Origin: Serilophus lunatus | Taxonomy: Eukaryota > Chordata > Aves > Passeriformes > Eurylaimidae | NCBI GenBank assembly: GCA_013399895.1 | Contig: VXBA01000426.1 | Location: 89,144-153,143 of the forward strand | Length of the DNA: 64,000 nt | Direction: 5' to 3' | Shown here: piece by piece, positions 1 to 10,309 of the stretch | Position numbering within the stretch: the first letter of the stretch is position 1 | Layout: each line of letters opens with the position of its first letter | Translations under genes and position numbers: made by a program | Notes under the pieces: model-generated | What the model was told of the DNA's origin: nothing | The model's input: only the letters and a program-made list of their open reading frames with translations | Database searches by the model: none

Positions 1-330
1 GCCCCGCCTGCCCTTCCTTGGGCTCCCTGGCATCCCCCATCCCCTCCCCATCACTTCCTCTGCATCCTCCGTTGCCTCTCCGACATCCCTGCTTTCCTGC
101 TTTGGGCTCTCCGCCGTCACTCCGTCACCTCCTGGCATCCCCCTAGACCTCCCTCAGGTTCTCCAGTATCTCTGTGTCCTTCTCACGTCCCTAAGGTCCC
201 TCTGTCATCACCCCAGGGTCCCCTGTCCTGTCCTCCAGAAGTGTTCCAGCATCCCTGTCCTGCCCTGAGCATCCCAGGCATCCCCCATACCGCCCCTCCC
301 TCCTCCCTCCTGCCCGGGCAGGAGGGAGTC
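1..330. repeat. C/T-rich degenerate repeat tract
   Basis: The + strand is strongly pyrimidine-rich and repeats loosely related short units built around words such as 'ctggcatccccc', 'gacatccctg' and 'agcatcccagg'. The units are too diverged to call a clean minisatellite period by eye. No splice-supported exon is visible here. It is best described as low-complexity intronic sequence of the GC-rich left end. Confidence 0.5.
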
Positions 331-1393
331 AGGGGCGAAGCTGAAGAGGTTTTGGTGCTTCCCAGTAGGGCATTAAGCGTCACTTGCTGGCTGAGTTTGC
401 TTGAGCGGGAGGAAGCAGGGAGGTGGCTGAAACCGCTGTCTCTGGGACACGTGGATCAAAAAATCCAACCTGGACGTGGTTTTACCCGTGCCAGGCCACC
501 CGGGGTGATGCCCTTGCCGGGTTTTGGGAAGAAGGAGGCCAACGCTTTTGCTCCATGGGGCTCCGGATTGCTGCGGTGTCCTGGGGTGTCGAAGAGCCCC
601 CTCGTCACACTGGGTGCGCACGGGGACCACACAAAGCCTGGTCCCGGCATCCCCACCCCCTACTTGCCCCTTTCTTCCTCCTCTCCTTCATTTTTAGCTT
701 CTTATCCCGAGGCTGTGAGTGTGATTTCACTGCCTCTGCTCAGAACACACGGGCTTGGACTTGCTCCGGGTCACAGGTCCAGAGCTGCATCCCCGAGGTC
801 GTGGCTGTGCCCGGCACAAAGGGTGTCAGCGGTCGGGTTTCTCAGCCTACCATGGAGCTGCGCTGTTATCTCTCCCAGGACACCAGGTCTGCCTGTGATT
901 GCTTAAATCCCGTCACAGTCCTTAAAATTGGCAGTAAAGACAAATATTGTGAATTGCAAAGAAAAGAACCAGCTGTATAAACTCCTTCCTATTTATATAA
1001 AAAGGTGCAAAAATGCTCTTGTTTCCGTGGGCTGGCCTTTGTTCAGATGTTTTTGCAAATGTGATGCAGATAAACACTTCCAAGTAATAACAAACTTTAA
1101 AGATAAGAATGAAGCTCAGCAGTGACTCATTTGAACAAGCTTCAGCCTCGGAAAGCACTGAGATCCAGAATATAAAGTAGTGCAAAGCCTCTGAGTTCTA
1201 GGGTTTGTGTTGTGGAAGGGATGATTAAAATCACGGTACTGAGTGGAGTTTACAGGGAATTTTGGTGACCTGTTCATGCCACCTTTATTAATACAACCCA
1301 GATAATTAATAAACAACAAACAGTGCTGTCATGTTCAGGGAAAACTGCTCCCCTACCAGCTTTCTGCTACGATGACAGTGAGAATACCTGTTG

Positions 1394-1443
1394 TGATGGT
1401 TATTTGATGGGGTGGAATATAATAAAATATTCCTGACAGCTTT
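1394..1443 (+). repeat. Dispersed direct repeat, copy A
   Basis: The first 27 bases of this segment are identical to those at 2282-2308, beginning 'tgatggttatttgatggggt'. Similarity then continues with scattered changes for about 20 more bases. The two copies are in the same orientation and about 890 bases apart. The family is unknown to me: it could be a remnant of an old repeat or a local segmental duplication. Confidence 0.7.
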
Positions 1444-2281
1444 GCTGAGGCAGGTGACAGCTTTGCCTTTCCTGCATGAGCAGCCTCTGAGCCCACACGC
1501 CTCGGTGCTCAGGGCGGAGGGAGCCGAGTGCTGGGAACCTTGTCCACAAGTTCAAGCAGGAGATTCTTCTTTTTGGAGAGATGGGGAGATTGTGGCTCTT
1601 TTTTTTCTTCCCTTTGCTTTAAAGAACTCTGACATTCATTTCCAATCTTTCAAACAATCTGGTGGGCAGCTCCTTCTTTAAATGAATGCCAGAACGTGGA
1701 CAGGAATCTGGGAGCTTCTGAAAACAGCCCTCGGCGCGTGCTGAGGTGGCAGAGGCTGCTGAGGAGGGTGTGAGCTGTGGCTGTGGGGGGCACAGGGAGC
1801 AAAAGCTGACACGGAGTCAGGAGCAATTCTGGAGTGAAGCTGGCGGCACATCTGGGGGAATGCTGAGAGCACACCTGGGGAGGACGCCCACCTGCAGCAC
1901 ACAGGGGTGGGAGCAGCCCGCAGCTGGGATGTCCATCCCTGGGGAATATTGTTCCTTTTGTTGTCTGTGTTTCCCTGCTCAAATGTGCTGATTTGATGGA
2001 GGGGGGGAGCGTTCAGTCCTGCAAATGATCGTTAATGCCAGTTGTGTATGTGTGCACTTGGGGGATTATGTTAATCATGCTACAAATGATGCTTTGAATC
2101 ATGTCTGGAGGTTAATTAACATGCCTTTCTTCTCTTAAGAGGGCCTTCATGTCTGCTTAGAGTTGCTGGCTTTTTTCTGTTCCTTTCATAATTACTTTGC
2201 AGCTCTCTAATATCATGGGTACCTTTAATTTAACCCTGTCAGTGCTCAGGCTGCCGGGGCTTTGCACCGTGCTCAGCATCA

Positions 2282-2331
2282 TGATGGTTATTTGATGGGG
2301 TGGAATATGATAAAACATCCCTGATGGCTGG
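2282..2331 (+). repeat. Dispersed direct repeat, copy B
   Basis: Partner of the copy at 1394. The identical core is followed by 'gataaaacatccctga' here against 'aataaaatattcctga' in copy A. The flanks of the two copies do not align convincingly, so the duplicated unit appears short. Confidence 0.7.
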
Positions 2332-5232
2332 AGATGTTGTGGACAGGCTGAGTCCTTGTAGGAGCTGATGAGAAGTGGGGAGGGTTTGGCTGGAGCCAGG
2401 TGAGGAGAAGGGATGGTGATGGTGATATTGCCCAGCCAGTTTATGAGTGAGGCCCTTGCATAGACAACCAATGGAAAGGAGGATCCATTGTGGGAAATCT
2501 TGGACCTGTGAGGGCTGGAGAGGAATGTCCCAAGAGGTGCAGGTACTGGGGGAAGAGGGATTGCGCTTGAGAGGCCAACTGGTAGAGCTGGGAAAAACAG
2601 GTGAGCTTTTTGAGCTCTGAGCTGCTTCATTGCATCTCAAGACTTTTCTTTTTCCTGGTGCCAGATCACTGTATGTGTGTGTGCAAAATAATGCTTCATC
2701 CTGAGCTAATTTATTTTCTCTTTCAGTGGGAGCATTTGGCTCATGGGTTCCTGTCTCAGTGCTGCACTTCAGAAGCAAGAGCTGCCACATTTCAAATTTC
2801 TATTTTTATTTTTCCAGATAGTCTCCAATTATTTTCAGGCTTTGCCAAGCATGTAATCTAAAATAACAAAGGAGCTGATCAGCCCATGATATTCAGGTTA
2901 AAGCCACATGGACCATTTGCCAATGGAGCCACTGATGCCATGCTGGAGCAGAGCCCAAAATAACCCACTCAGAACAGGGGGGAAGGCTTTGCACAGCCCC
3001 AGGAGGTCCTCAAATGGGTCTTTCTGGAGTTTTCAAGCAGGACTTGAAAAGATTCAGCAAAGCTTAGTGAAAATATACTGTAAACCTACTTTCCCTTTTA
3101 TTAGGAAATGCTGAAGGGTTTCATAAACCTTAATTGCCAGTTTCTTGCTTTGTCAGTTCAGCTCTGGGTCCCCGTGTCATCTGAGGTTTTCCTGCTGCAG
3201 TCACATTTGCAGAGTGATTACACAGCAGCCCTGATCCCTGAAAAGGCACATGAGGCGCTCATGGAAATGGGAAGGTATTTGGAAAACCTCTCACTCCTCT
3301 TTTAGCGCAGGCTCTGGCACAAGAGATGAGCCTTTTGAGAGTCCCTGGCTTGCAGTGTGTCCCAAGCAGGGAGCCATGTGTGTGTTGGCTCTTGAGCAGG
3401 GTCTGCTCTGCCTCCTGAGCAGGGTATCAGGCCAGCATGTTAATTTAGGATTATCAGGAAATCAACTTTAACTCCTCATTCTAAGAACTTCCCAAGAGAG
3501 CAGATTCTTCCTGGCTTTCTTCATCTACCAGACCGTTTGATTTTTAATTGCACTTGCACAGCCTTGGCGAGAGTTTTAAATGCTAAGTGTAAGGAAATCT
3601 TGAAATCACCATCTTTCTCTTCATGCACACTTACCTCACAGTAGACTTTTTCTCCTTTCATCAGCCACCTAGAGTTTTTTTTGACCTACATTAACAGGAC
3701 AGAAAATACCCAGTGTTGGGGAAAGCTGTGATTCCAAGGTTGTGGCCCCATATTTCAGTGCCCAAGTCACAAACCACCACCAAGACTCAGTGGCCAGTGA
3801 CCTGCTCACTGCTAAGCTGGGCTTGAAAAGGGAGCTCAGACAGGACCAGCTTATGGGTGGGCCATGGGAGGTCGAGTTGTTTGAAAATGCAGACAAGCTG
3901 CTCTCAGGATTAGTTCTATCACCTGCTCTCAAAGTGAAATGGAAGCTGCTTTACTTAAACAAAGGCATGGAGAGGTGGGTGCCAACCCTGGTGCCCCTGC
4001 TTGGGCTGCAGGGGCTGGGCAGCAGCTGGGGCTCAGCTGAGATGTGGCCACTCATGACAGTGATGGTCAGACCATGCTGAGTCACCTGCCCACATACCTG
4101 CTCAGAAAAGAGCAAATCTTGAGTCCTACACCTTGGGAAGGGCATTTTCCAGGCACATCATCATTTTGGGGTGAATGTTGCACTTCCCCTTTGCAGGGCC
4201 CAGAGCAGAGTCTGGCACAGGGTGGCAGGGGCATCCTGGCAGTGGGACATTCCCTCTATCCTCTTGAGGCTGCAGGTCCCGCTCCCCTCAGGCTCCTCCC
4301 CACTGGCTTTGTGAGGAAAAGCCAGATGGGAGAGCTGTGTGACCTGCGGGGCATTCCCTGGCCAAGGAGATCCCAGCTTTGCTGCCAGCGCCAGGAAAGG
4401 GCTTATCCCAAGGAAGGATAATAACAGAGCTCGGGTAAGAAGGGCTGATCTGGTACCCAGCGACAGTGCACGGCTTGCTGCCTAATTAAAATTTCATTAA
4501 GTTGGTTCGCATCCCTTGATGGAGGTCACAGGCTCACCATTGATGTGCTAATGTCTTACTTTTTCCCTTTTTTCTCTCTTTCACCACTATCCATCATCCT
4601 CTTAGATAAAGCAGTGCCATTAGGACATGCTTTCCAGCATCCCCAGATGCAATGGCACTGAAAGAGAGACAGCCATAATTCATCATTGATATCTGTCTCT
4701 TTTTTCTCTCTAATTAAAAAAATGACTTTTTTTTTTTCCTCCCCCTTGAATCAGTTTGGGCATTAACCCCTCCGGTGTTTTGTTGAATACTCTGAGTAGC
4801 TGGAAAGTGGAAAAGTTACCTGGAAGGCCAGGACTGGCCAAGCCATGCTTTGGTGGGGGTGGTGCTGAATTTTGTGCAAAAGCTGCTAAATCTGGGCTGG
4901 GGAGAGGTACCCCATGAGGATGTTGTGGTGTTGGCAAGTCTCCACCAACCAAATCCTGCATTTGAAGGAGAATAAATGAGAGCTGGAGCCTCATTGCCTC
5001 TCTGTGCCCCAGTTCAAAACATCCCAGCTCAGGGGACTGAGACAGGAGCCACCTCCCCGGCAGCATCACTCCTGGGGCTCCGTTACCTCCGGGCTGGTTT
5101 GGGGAGGTTGGACCCACTCCCACCATTCCCGTAGGACAACACCGGGCACTTCCCAGCACTCCTGGGCAGGGGATGTTATTTGCATGGGAGCCAGGATGGA
5201 GAGGGGAGATCAAATAGGAAGGAGAAAGCTCT

Positions 5233-5330
5233 CAGATGGCGCCAAAAGGAAGGTAATTGCCGGGGAGGAGAAGACGAGGACGTGTGGGATCCTCTTCCTG
5301 GCCGTCGCTTTAATGCCGACCAGATGGCGG
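5233..5330 (+). promoter_or_regulatory. Pair of ATGGCG (YY1-like) motifs, one overlapping an E2F-like site
   Basis: 'cagatggcgccaaaa' at 5233-5247 combines a YY1-like core (ATGGCG) with an E2F-like GGCGCCAAAA. A second YY1-like core, 'ccagatggcgg', lies at 5320-5330. The surrounding few hundred bases hold more CpG than the neighbouring sequence. Motif matches of this length occur by chance; regulatory function is inference only. Confidence 0.25.
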
Positions 5331-6863
5331 ATGTTTGTTTCTGTGACTTGTGTGGGGGAAATACGAACAAGCTGCGAGGCTCGATCCACCCACCCTGCAC
5401 AGGCAGCGTCTCCCGCGGAGCCGGGAGCCTCTCTGTTGTGCCCAGGTGGATATTCCCTGGTTTTACCAAGACCTCTTGCACCTCTGCCCAAGGAGGAGGC
5501 GCTGCTGTTTGAGGTGCAGGGCGGTCTCACCCAGTGTGGTGTGGACGAAAGGAGGAGTTTGGGGGTTCCGCACAAAACTCACAGGAAGGTTTGGTAGGAA
5601 TGAAAGATCTCGTGGCCACATGGTGTTGGTACCAGAAATTCGGGGGGTGCAGGGACACCCAGGGTTGGGTGCTGGGGCAGAGAAAAGGCAGCTCCACTGC
5701 TCCTGTGCTGCTGCTGCCCTCTGGAGAGATACCAGTGGGGAATTTCCGCTGATCCTTTCCAGCCCCCTTGATTTGCCCCCCAACAGGCAGTGGTGGCTGC
5801 TTCTCCTCTACCAAGAGTCTGGCCAGGGGCATCTCGAGCCACACAACAGAGCCAGACCCAGCTGTCCACATCTGCATTGGGTCCTTGCCAGCACTGCTGC
5901 AAATCCCAAACCCCTGGTCACCACTCAGCACCTCCACCCAGCACTGATTTATTTTTTGAGCAAGTGTAAAACCTTGGCGTCCATTTGGTTTCTGTCTCTT
6001 AAAGTACAGCACTATCCAGTTTAACTCCAAAACATATTTCCTAAATAAGTATTTAATCACACAGTGCTCTGATGGGAAAGGACCACATATAAAAATGAAA
6101 GTGGTTTGATTAATTTTGCCCCTTCTTCTCTTACAACTGATTTTATAGTTTTTTTCCAAGCTCATCTAGGGTTTCTAACATTTTCTGTCTTAACAGATAC
6201 CCCCAGAAAGCCAGACACGCTGTGACCTTCACTCTTTCTTTTTCTCACTTAGCCTGTGGCTTTATTTCCTTGTTATTTAGTGGCTTTATTTTCTGCCCCC
6301 ATTCCCAAAGATGCTTAAGCATCTGAGCAGGGCTGAAACACTTGAGCTGTCTGTAACCTTGCCCTCAGCCTACTGTTCTGGGTACCACAGAATGGCAGCT
6401 GCTGGGGGTGGTCAAGTTCCAATTAATAAATTGCATTAATAAACTAATGTGCATCGTGGTGTGACCCAGTACACAGGATGTGATGGCAGGAGCTTTGCCA
6501 ACTTGGTTTATCTCTGCCAAGCCAAACACCATGTGCCATTTCTTAGCACTAACTCATTGGACTGCACAGATTTTTCTCCCTACACCCTTTCCACTTGAAG
6601 CTTTTGGAATGCTGGTTTCAAAAGATAACTTTTATTAAGTTTTCATTAGGGATTTTAAGGAATTCTTCCCAGGACAGTCATTATGACATTTTAATTTTGA
6701 TTTTTTTTTTTTTTTAGTGAGTGAAACAGCATCTTCAGCGGATTTATTGCTTAGTGAGTGGCACAGCCATGGTGTGTGTCAGACCTGTAAAATATTAAAA
6801 TAACGGGCAGGGGATTGTTGTTAATCGGAATTTATTACGCTACATAAAGGCATATTTACAGTC

Positions 6864-6876
6864 CCACCAGGGGACG
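6864..6876 (+). promoter_or_regulatory. CTCF-like core motif
   Basis: CCACCAGGGGACG departs from a typical CTCF core by one base. It lies in an AT-rich patch with several TTAAT/TAATTT homeodomain-type words (about 6790-6905), unlike the GC-rich flanks. This could be a conserved non-coding element, but only a motif is visible. Confidence 0.25.
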
Positions 6877-9800
6877 ATTAATTTGTTTGGGGATAAACAA
6901 TTAATCTCCCTGGGAGTGGGAGCAGAAAATCTGACACGGTTTTAAGTCTTTTCCCAGCGTGGCAGAGGCAGGATGGCTCACAGCCCGGGGCTCTCTGGGA
7001 GGGTCTCCCTGGCACCCACGAGGGTCTGCAATGCCTGGGGATGGGCAGCCCACCCCATCCCACTCCTTCCTGGCAGGATTTGTACTGGGATCTGTGCTCT
7101 TTGTTGTGATAAATGGGCTTTTTCCTGCCCCTGCCTGAGCTGGGCTCTCACGGGCATCTGTGTATCCTGGTTGTTCCCCCCACCCTGGTCTATTTTTGCG
7201 TTTCAGCCTTTGCATCCTGTTTCCTGCATCCTCTCCCTTCTGTCCTAAATGCAACAGGAACAACAAACAAGGGGAGGTGCTGCACAGTGGGAAAGAGAGA
7301 GTTTTAGCTGCTACTGTTTGGTCATTTTGCTCCATGGACTTCTTCAAACTTAAGCCTGATTGTTTTTCTTTGGAAATGGATGTTTGATCTGCAGATGCAA
7401 CTCCAAGTACAGGGCAGGAGCACTTGGGATAATCCCTAGAGGAAGCCTTGGAAAGGTTATAAAAAAAGCAAAATTTCTGGTTTCCAAGAGCATATCCAGT
7501 GTTTTGGCAGGTAATATCAGCAGGCACCTTGCGTTCAGGCAGCTCTGGCTGTGGTGTCCCAGCACAGGGCCAGACCAAGACTGTCGGTGTGCAGCAGGGT
7601 CTCTTGCCTCTGTACTGTGCCTTTCCTATTGTCACCTACTTTGGGACACCTGTGTCCCTGCCATCCCTTGTGCCCCACAGCAAACCTGCTCAGTGGCATT
7701 GCCCCTTCTGCCCCCAGAGCTGCCTGGCAGATGTTTGATGGCTCAGGATTACTGGCCCATGTATGAAACCAAACTTCACCATTTACCTACACCTATTGCC
7801 CACATGAATTTTAACATTTATTCACAAGGAGACCTAAGTTCCCTTTGCCAAGGCTTGGTTGGACTGGTGGTTCTTTGGCCACCACTGTGCAGATCAGGTG
7901 CTGCCAGCCCTGGGACCCCACAATCTTGTTGCCAAATCCTGATGGCACGTCCCAAACCAGACCCCACTCACCTGCACCTGTCCTCCTTGTGCCTTTTTTC
8001 TTGTCACTTTGTCCTGAAGAGCATCTTTACAGCTCTCTGTGGGGATTAGCACTCTGAGCAACTCATCAGTTGTTTCCAGCAGGAGCTGCAAGTTTTTAGG
8101 GGATTTGTGCTACCACAATTAAGGAGAACCTAGGTCATTAAAAATAATATGCTTCACACAAGAGAGGAACCAGCCTGCTTCACGAGACCTCTTTCTGCTG
8201 AAAAATTCATTGCTCTGAATTATTAATGGTCCTCACAAAGGAGGACGGTTTTGCTGGGCAGAAGGTGAAATGCAGATGCCAAGCATAGTAATCCTTTTTT
8301 TCTCATGAATCCTGATTTCCTCACTGCGCTGCTGCCCTGGGAGTGGTGGGGAGCAAGGTTGTGGCTGCTCCCCAAAGGGCCCCGTGGGGTCACCCCCCCA
8401 CCCCAAACCCTGTGGGACCCCCCCTGGGGTATGGACAAGGCAGGGGGCCAGTCGCTGATGTGGGTGTCCCAACCTTGTATCTTTTGCCCCAAAGAAGAAC
8501 TTGTCTGTCTAGTTCTTAGTGGCTTGGAAGGGACCAGAGAGGAGCAGATATCCTTGCTGCCATGGTCCCTGCCAAAACAGACTTTCCATTTGTTTGGGTA
8601 GTTGTTTGCACTGCTGTGCCTTTTACGTTGCACGTCAGGAATTAATTTATTGCTGGGACAGCATTTGCATTGCTTGTGCAGTGCCTGAATAGGCCATAAA
8701 TAAGATGCTGATTTCTAATCACTGCACAGCACCGGGGGAAACACTCACACCAGGGTGTCAGGATGGTGCCCACACTCCCCTGGCCTGTCCTTCACCAGAA
8801 CCAGCGTGTCCCTTGCTGGAGCAGTGGCAGCTCCCAGGCAGATCCTTGCAGGCAGTGGCTCTGCTACACAGCACCAGCCAGTCCAGCTGCTAAAAACCAG
8901 CTCAGCAGTGAATAACACAGGCAGATGCAGGGCAGTGCCAGGCCCATGAGTTAGCACCACTAGTGGGAGGGGTGTTTTAGCTGTTTGGACCCCCCATAGC
9001 CATCACAGGGTAATTTCAATTCTTCCTCTCCTCACCCTGACTGTGGTTTCTGCAGGATAACTTACACTTCACAGGTTATTTACTTGTGATCTGTATCCTC
9101 TTGAGTGAGGGGGGCAAAATGGAAACATGGACTTGTTCCTGTAGCAACTATGGCAGCCCAAAAGCTCAAATATAGGAGGAAAAATAAAAAAGGAAAGTTC
9201 TGTGTTTCTAACCAGGACATTTTGGCAGGACAAGAGGGATGGACAAGGGTGGAAGCGTGTGCTGAGCTTCTCAAGGCAGCTCCCACACAGGTTATAAAAA
9301 CAAGGCTTGTGAGGAAGATGGGAATGAGACCTGTCTTCGAGCTGTACTGCCGTAGGGAGCTGAGGCGGATGTTACTGCAGGGTGACTCACCAAAGCCAGA
9401 AGCCTTCCATGGAATTTGCTGTGAAATGACAGGAGTTGACGTGGCTGCCGCAATGCTGGGACAGAGGTGCCTTCATGCTCTTTGAATGCTGCCACGAGAT
9501 GGGTGCTGGAGGAGGAGAGGCCCTTTGTGGATTCCCTCACGCCCCTGGCTGGGCTGAGACTCTTCCCTGATGGCACAGGGACCACCTTGCTGCCAGTGCC
9601 ATCCCGTTGGCAGAGGTAGAAACATGGCTTGCAATGGGGACAGAAAGAGCAACAGTGCAGTGATTTGGCACCTGTACCCAAGGAAGAGCTGTTTTGCCAC
9701 AAATTAGTGCTTTTCCCAGTTTCTAGGCTACTGGAGTTGGGCTGGGAGAGGGAGCACTTTGCAGCAGGGGGATCCCCATCGTGGAGTGTCAGTGCCAAAA

Positions 9801-10170
9801 TCCCTCCTCATTGCCAGGCCTTCAGGGGTGGGTGCTGTCACAAGATACATTTCAGCCCGCAACAGAGGCACTGACACACATCACAGGCATCTAATGGCAC
9901 TTGTGTTAGTGACATAGCCCTTCATGCATATAATACGTTTGCTATTATCACCATACCCCGAATACTAATAACTCCTGGGACCAGGTGGTGGGTGAACCGT
10001 GGGCTCAACACTTAACAGGGAATTTAAGCGACACAAGGTGGAAGGAAAGAGTTGGGAGAAGCCGCCCATGACAGGGCTCCACTTCTCACTTACAGAGAGG
10101 GGATTTGTGGGGAGGTGTTGTGGGGACAGAGATGGGGATGACTCACTGACAGCCCCGTGTGTCCTTCCAG

Positions 10171-10309
10171 ACAAGTGCCGTGCTGTGTGCAGGCGGCTGT
10201 GCCCTGCTGGCCCTCAGCTCTCTGCTGGCCATCGTCGCTGTCCTGCTGCCCGGCGGAGCCTGCGAACGGCGAGTCTGCACCCTGGCTGGCTACATGCAGA
10301 CAGCAGCAG
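10171..10309 (+). CDS. LHFPL7: LHFPL7 coding exon with TM2
   Basis: The acceptor 'gtgtgtccttccag' has a good pyrimidine tract and gives a phase-0 start (ACA AGT GCC GTG, Thr-Ser-Ala-Val), where recalled human LHFPL7 has VSAV. It encodes 46 codons plus one base. About residues 4-27 form a hydrophobic helix (AVLCAGGCALLALSS, then LLAIVAVLLP), followed by a Cys/Arg-rich linker (ACERRVC) and GYMQTAA, which runs into TM3. The donor is GC rather than GT: exon ...CAG followed by gcaagt. The nearest GT, four bases downstream, would give the wrong phase for the last exon. Confidence 0.85.

Larger units (their letters stand above)
331..10170. other. Non-coding stretch, inferred intron upstream of the LHFPL7 TM2 exon
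   Basis: I find no protein-like exon in this stretch on either strand. The LHFPL7 exon starting at 10171 needs an upstream exon coding the first membrane segment and the first extracellular loop, ending just before a phase-0 junction. I looked for a frame of that kind followed by a GT donor and did not find one, so that exon is probably left of the window. Long open frames at 241-906 (+), 5527-6165 (-) and 6901-7635 (-) look like chance frames: low-complexity composition and no recognisable domain. The stretch also holds a dispersed duplicated segment (1394/2282), a YY1/E2F-like motif pair (5233/5320) and a CTCF-like motif (6864), listed separately. Confidence 0.6.

Noticed and set aside
241..906. 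221-codon open frame on the + strand
   Set aside because: It lies in GC- and C-rich repeat sequence, has overlapping open frames on both strands, and its translation is Pro/Ser/Leu-rich with no domain or splice support.
5527..6165. 212-codon open frame on the - strand
   Set aside because: It overlaps several other open frames in different phases; the product is low-complexity and unlike any known protein.
6701..6730. Poly-T followed by AG, resembling a splice acceptor
   Set aside because: The sequence after it has no coding frame related to LHFPL7 and no plausible exon; such tracts are common in introns.
6901..7635. 244-codon open frame on the - strand, the longest in the window
   Set aside because: The translation has no recognisable domain, no family similarity and no conserved start. 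In GC-rich intron such frames arise by chance.
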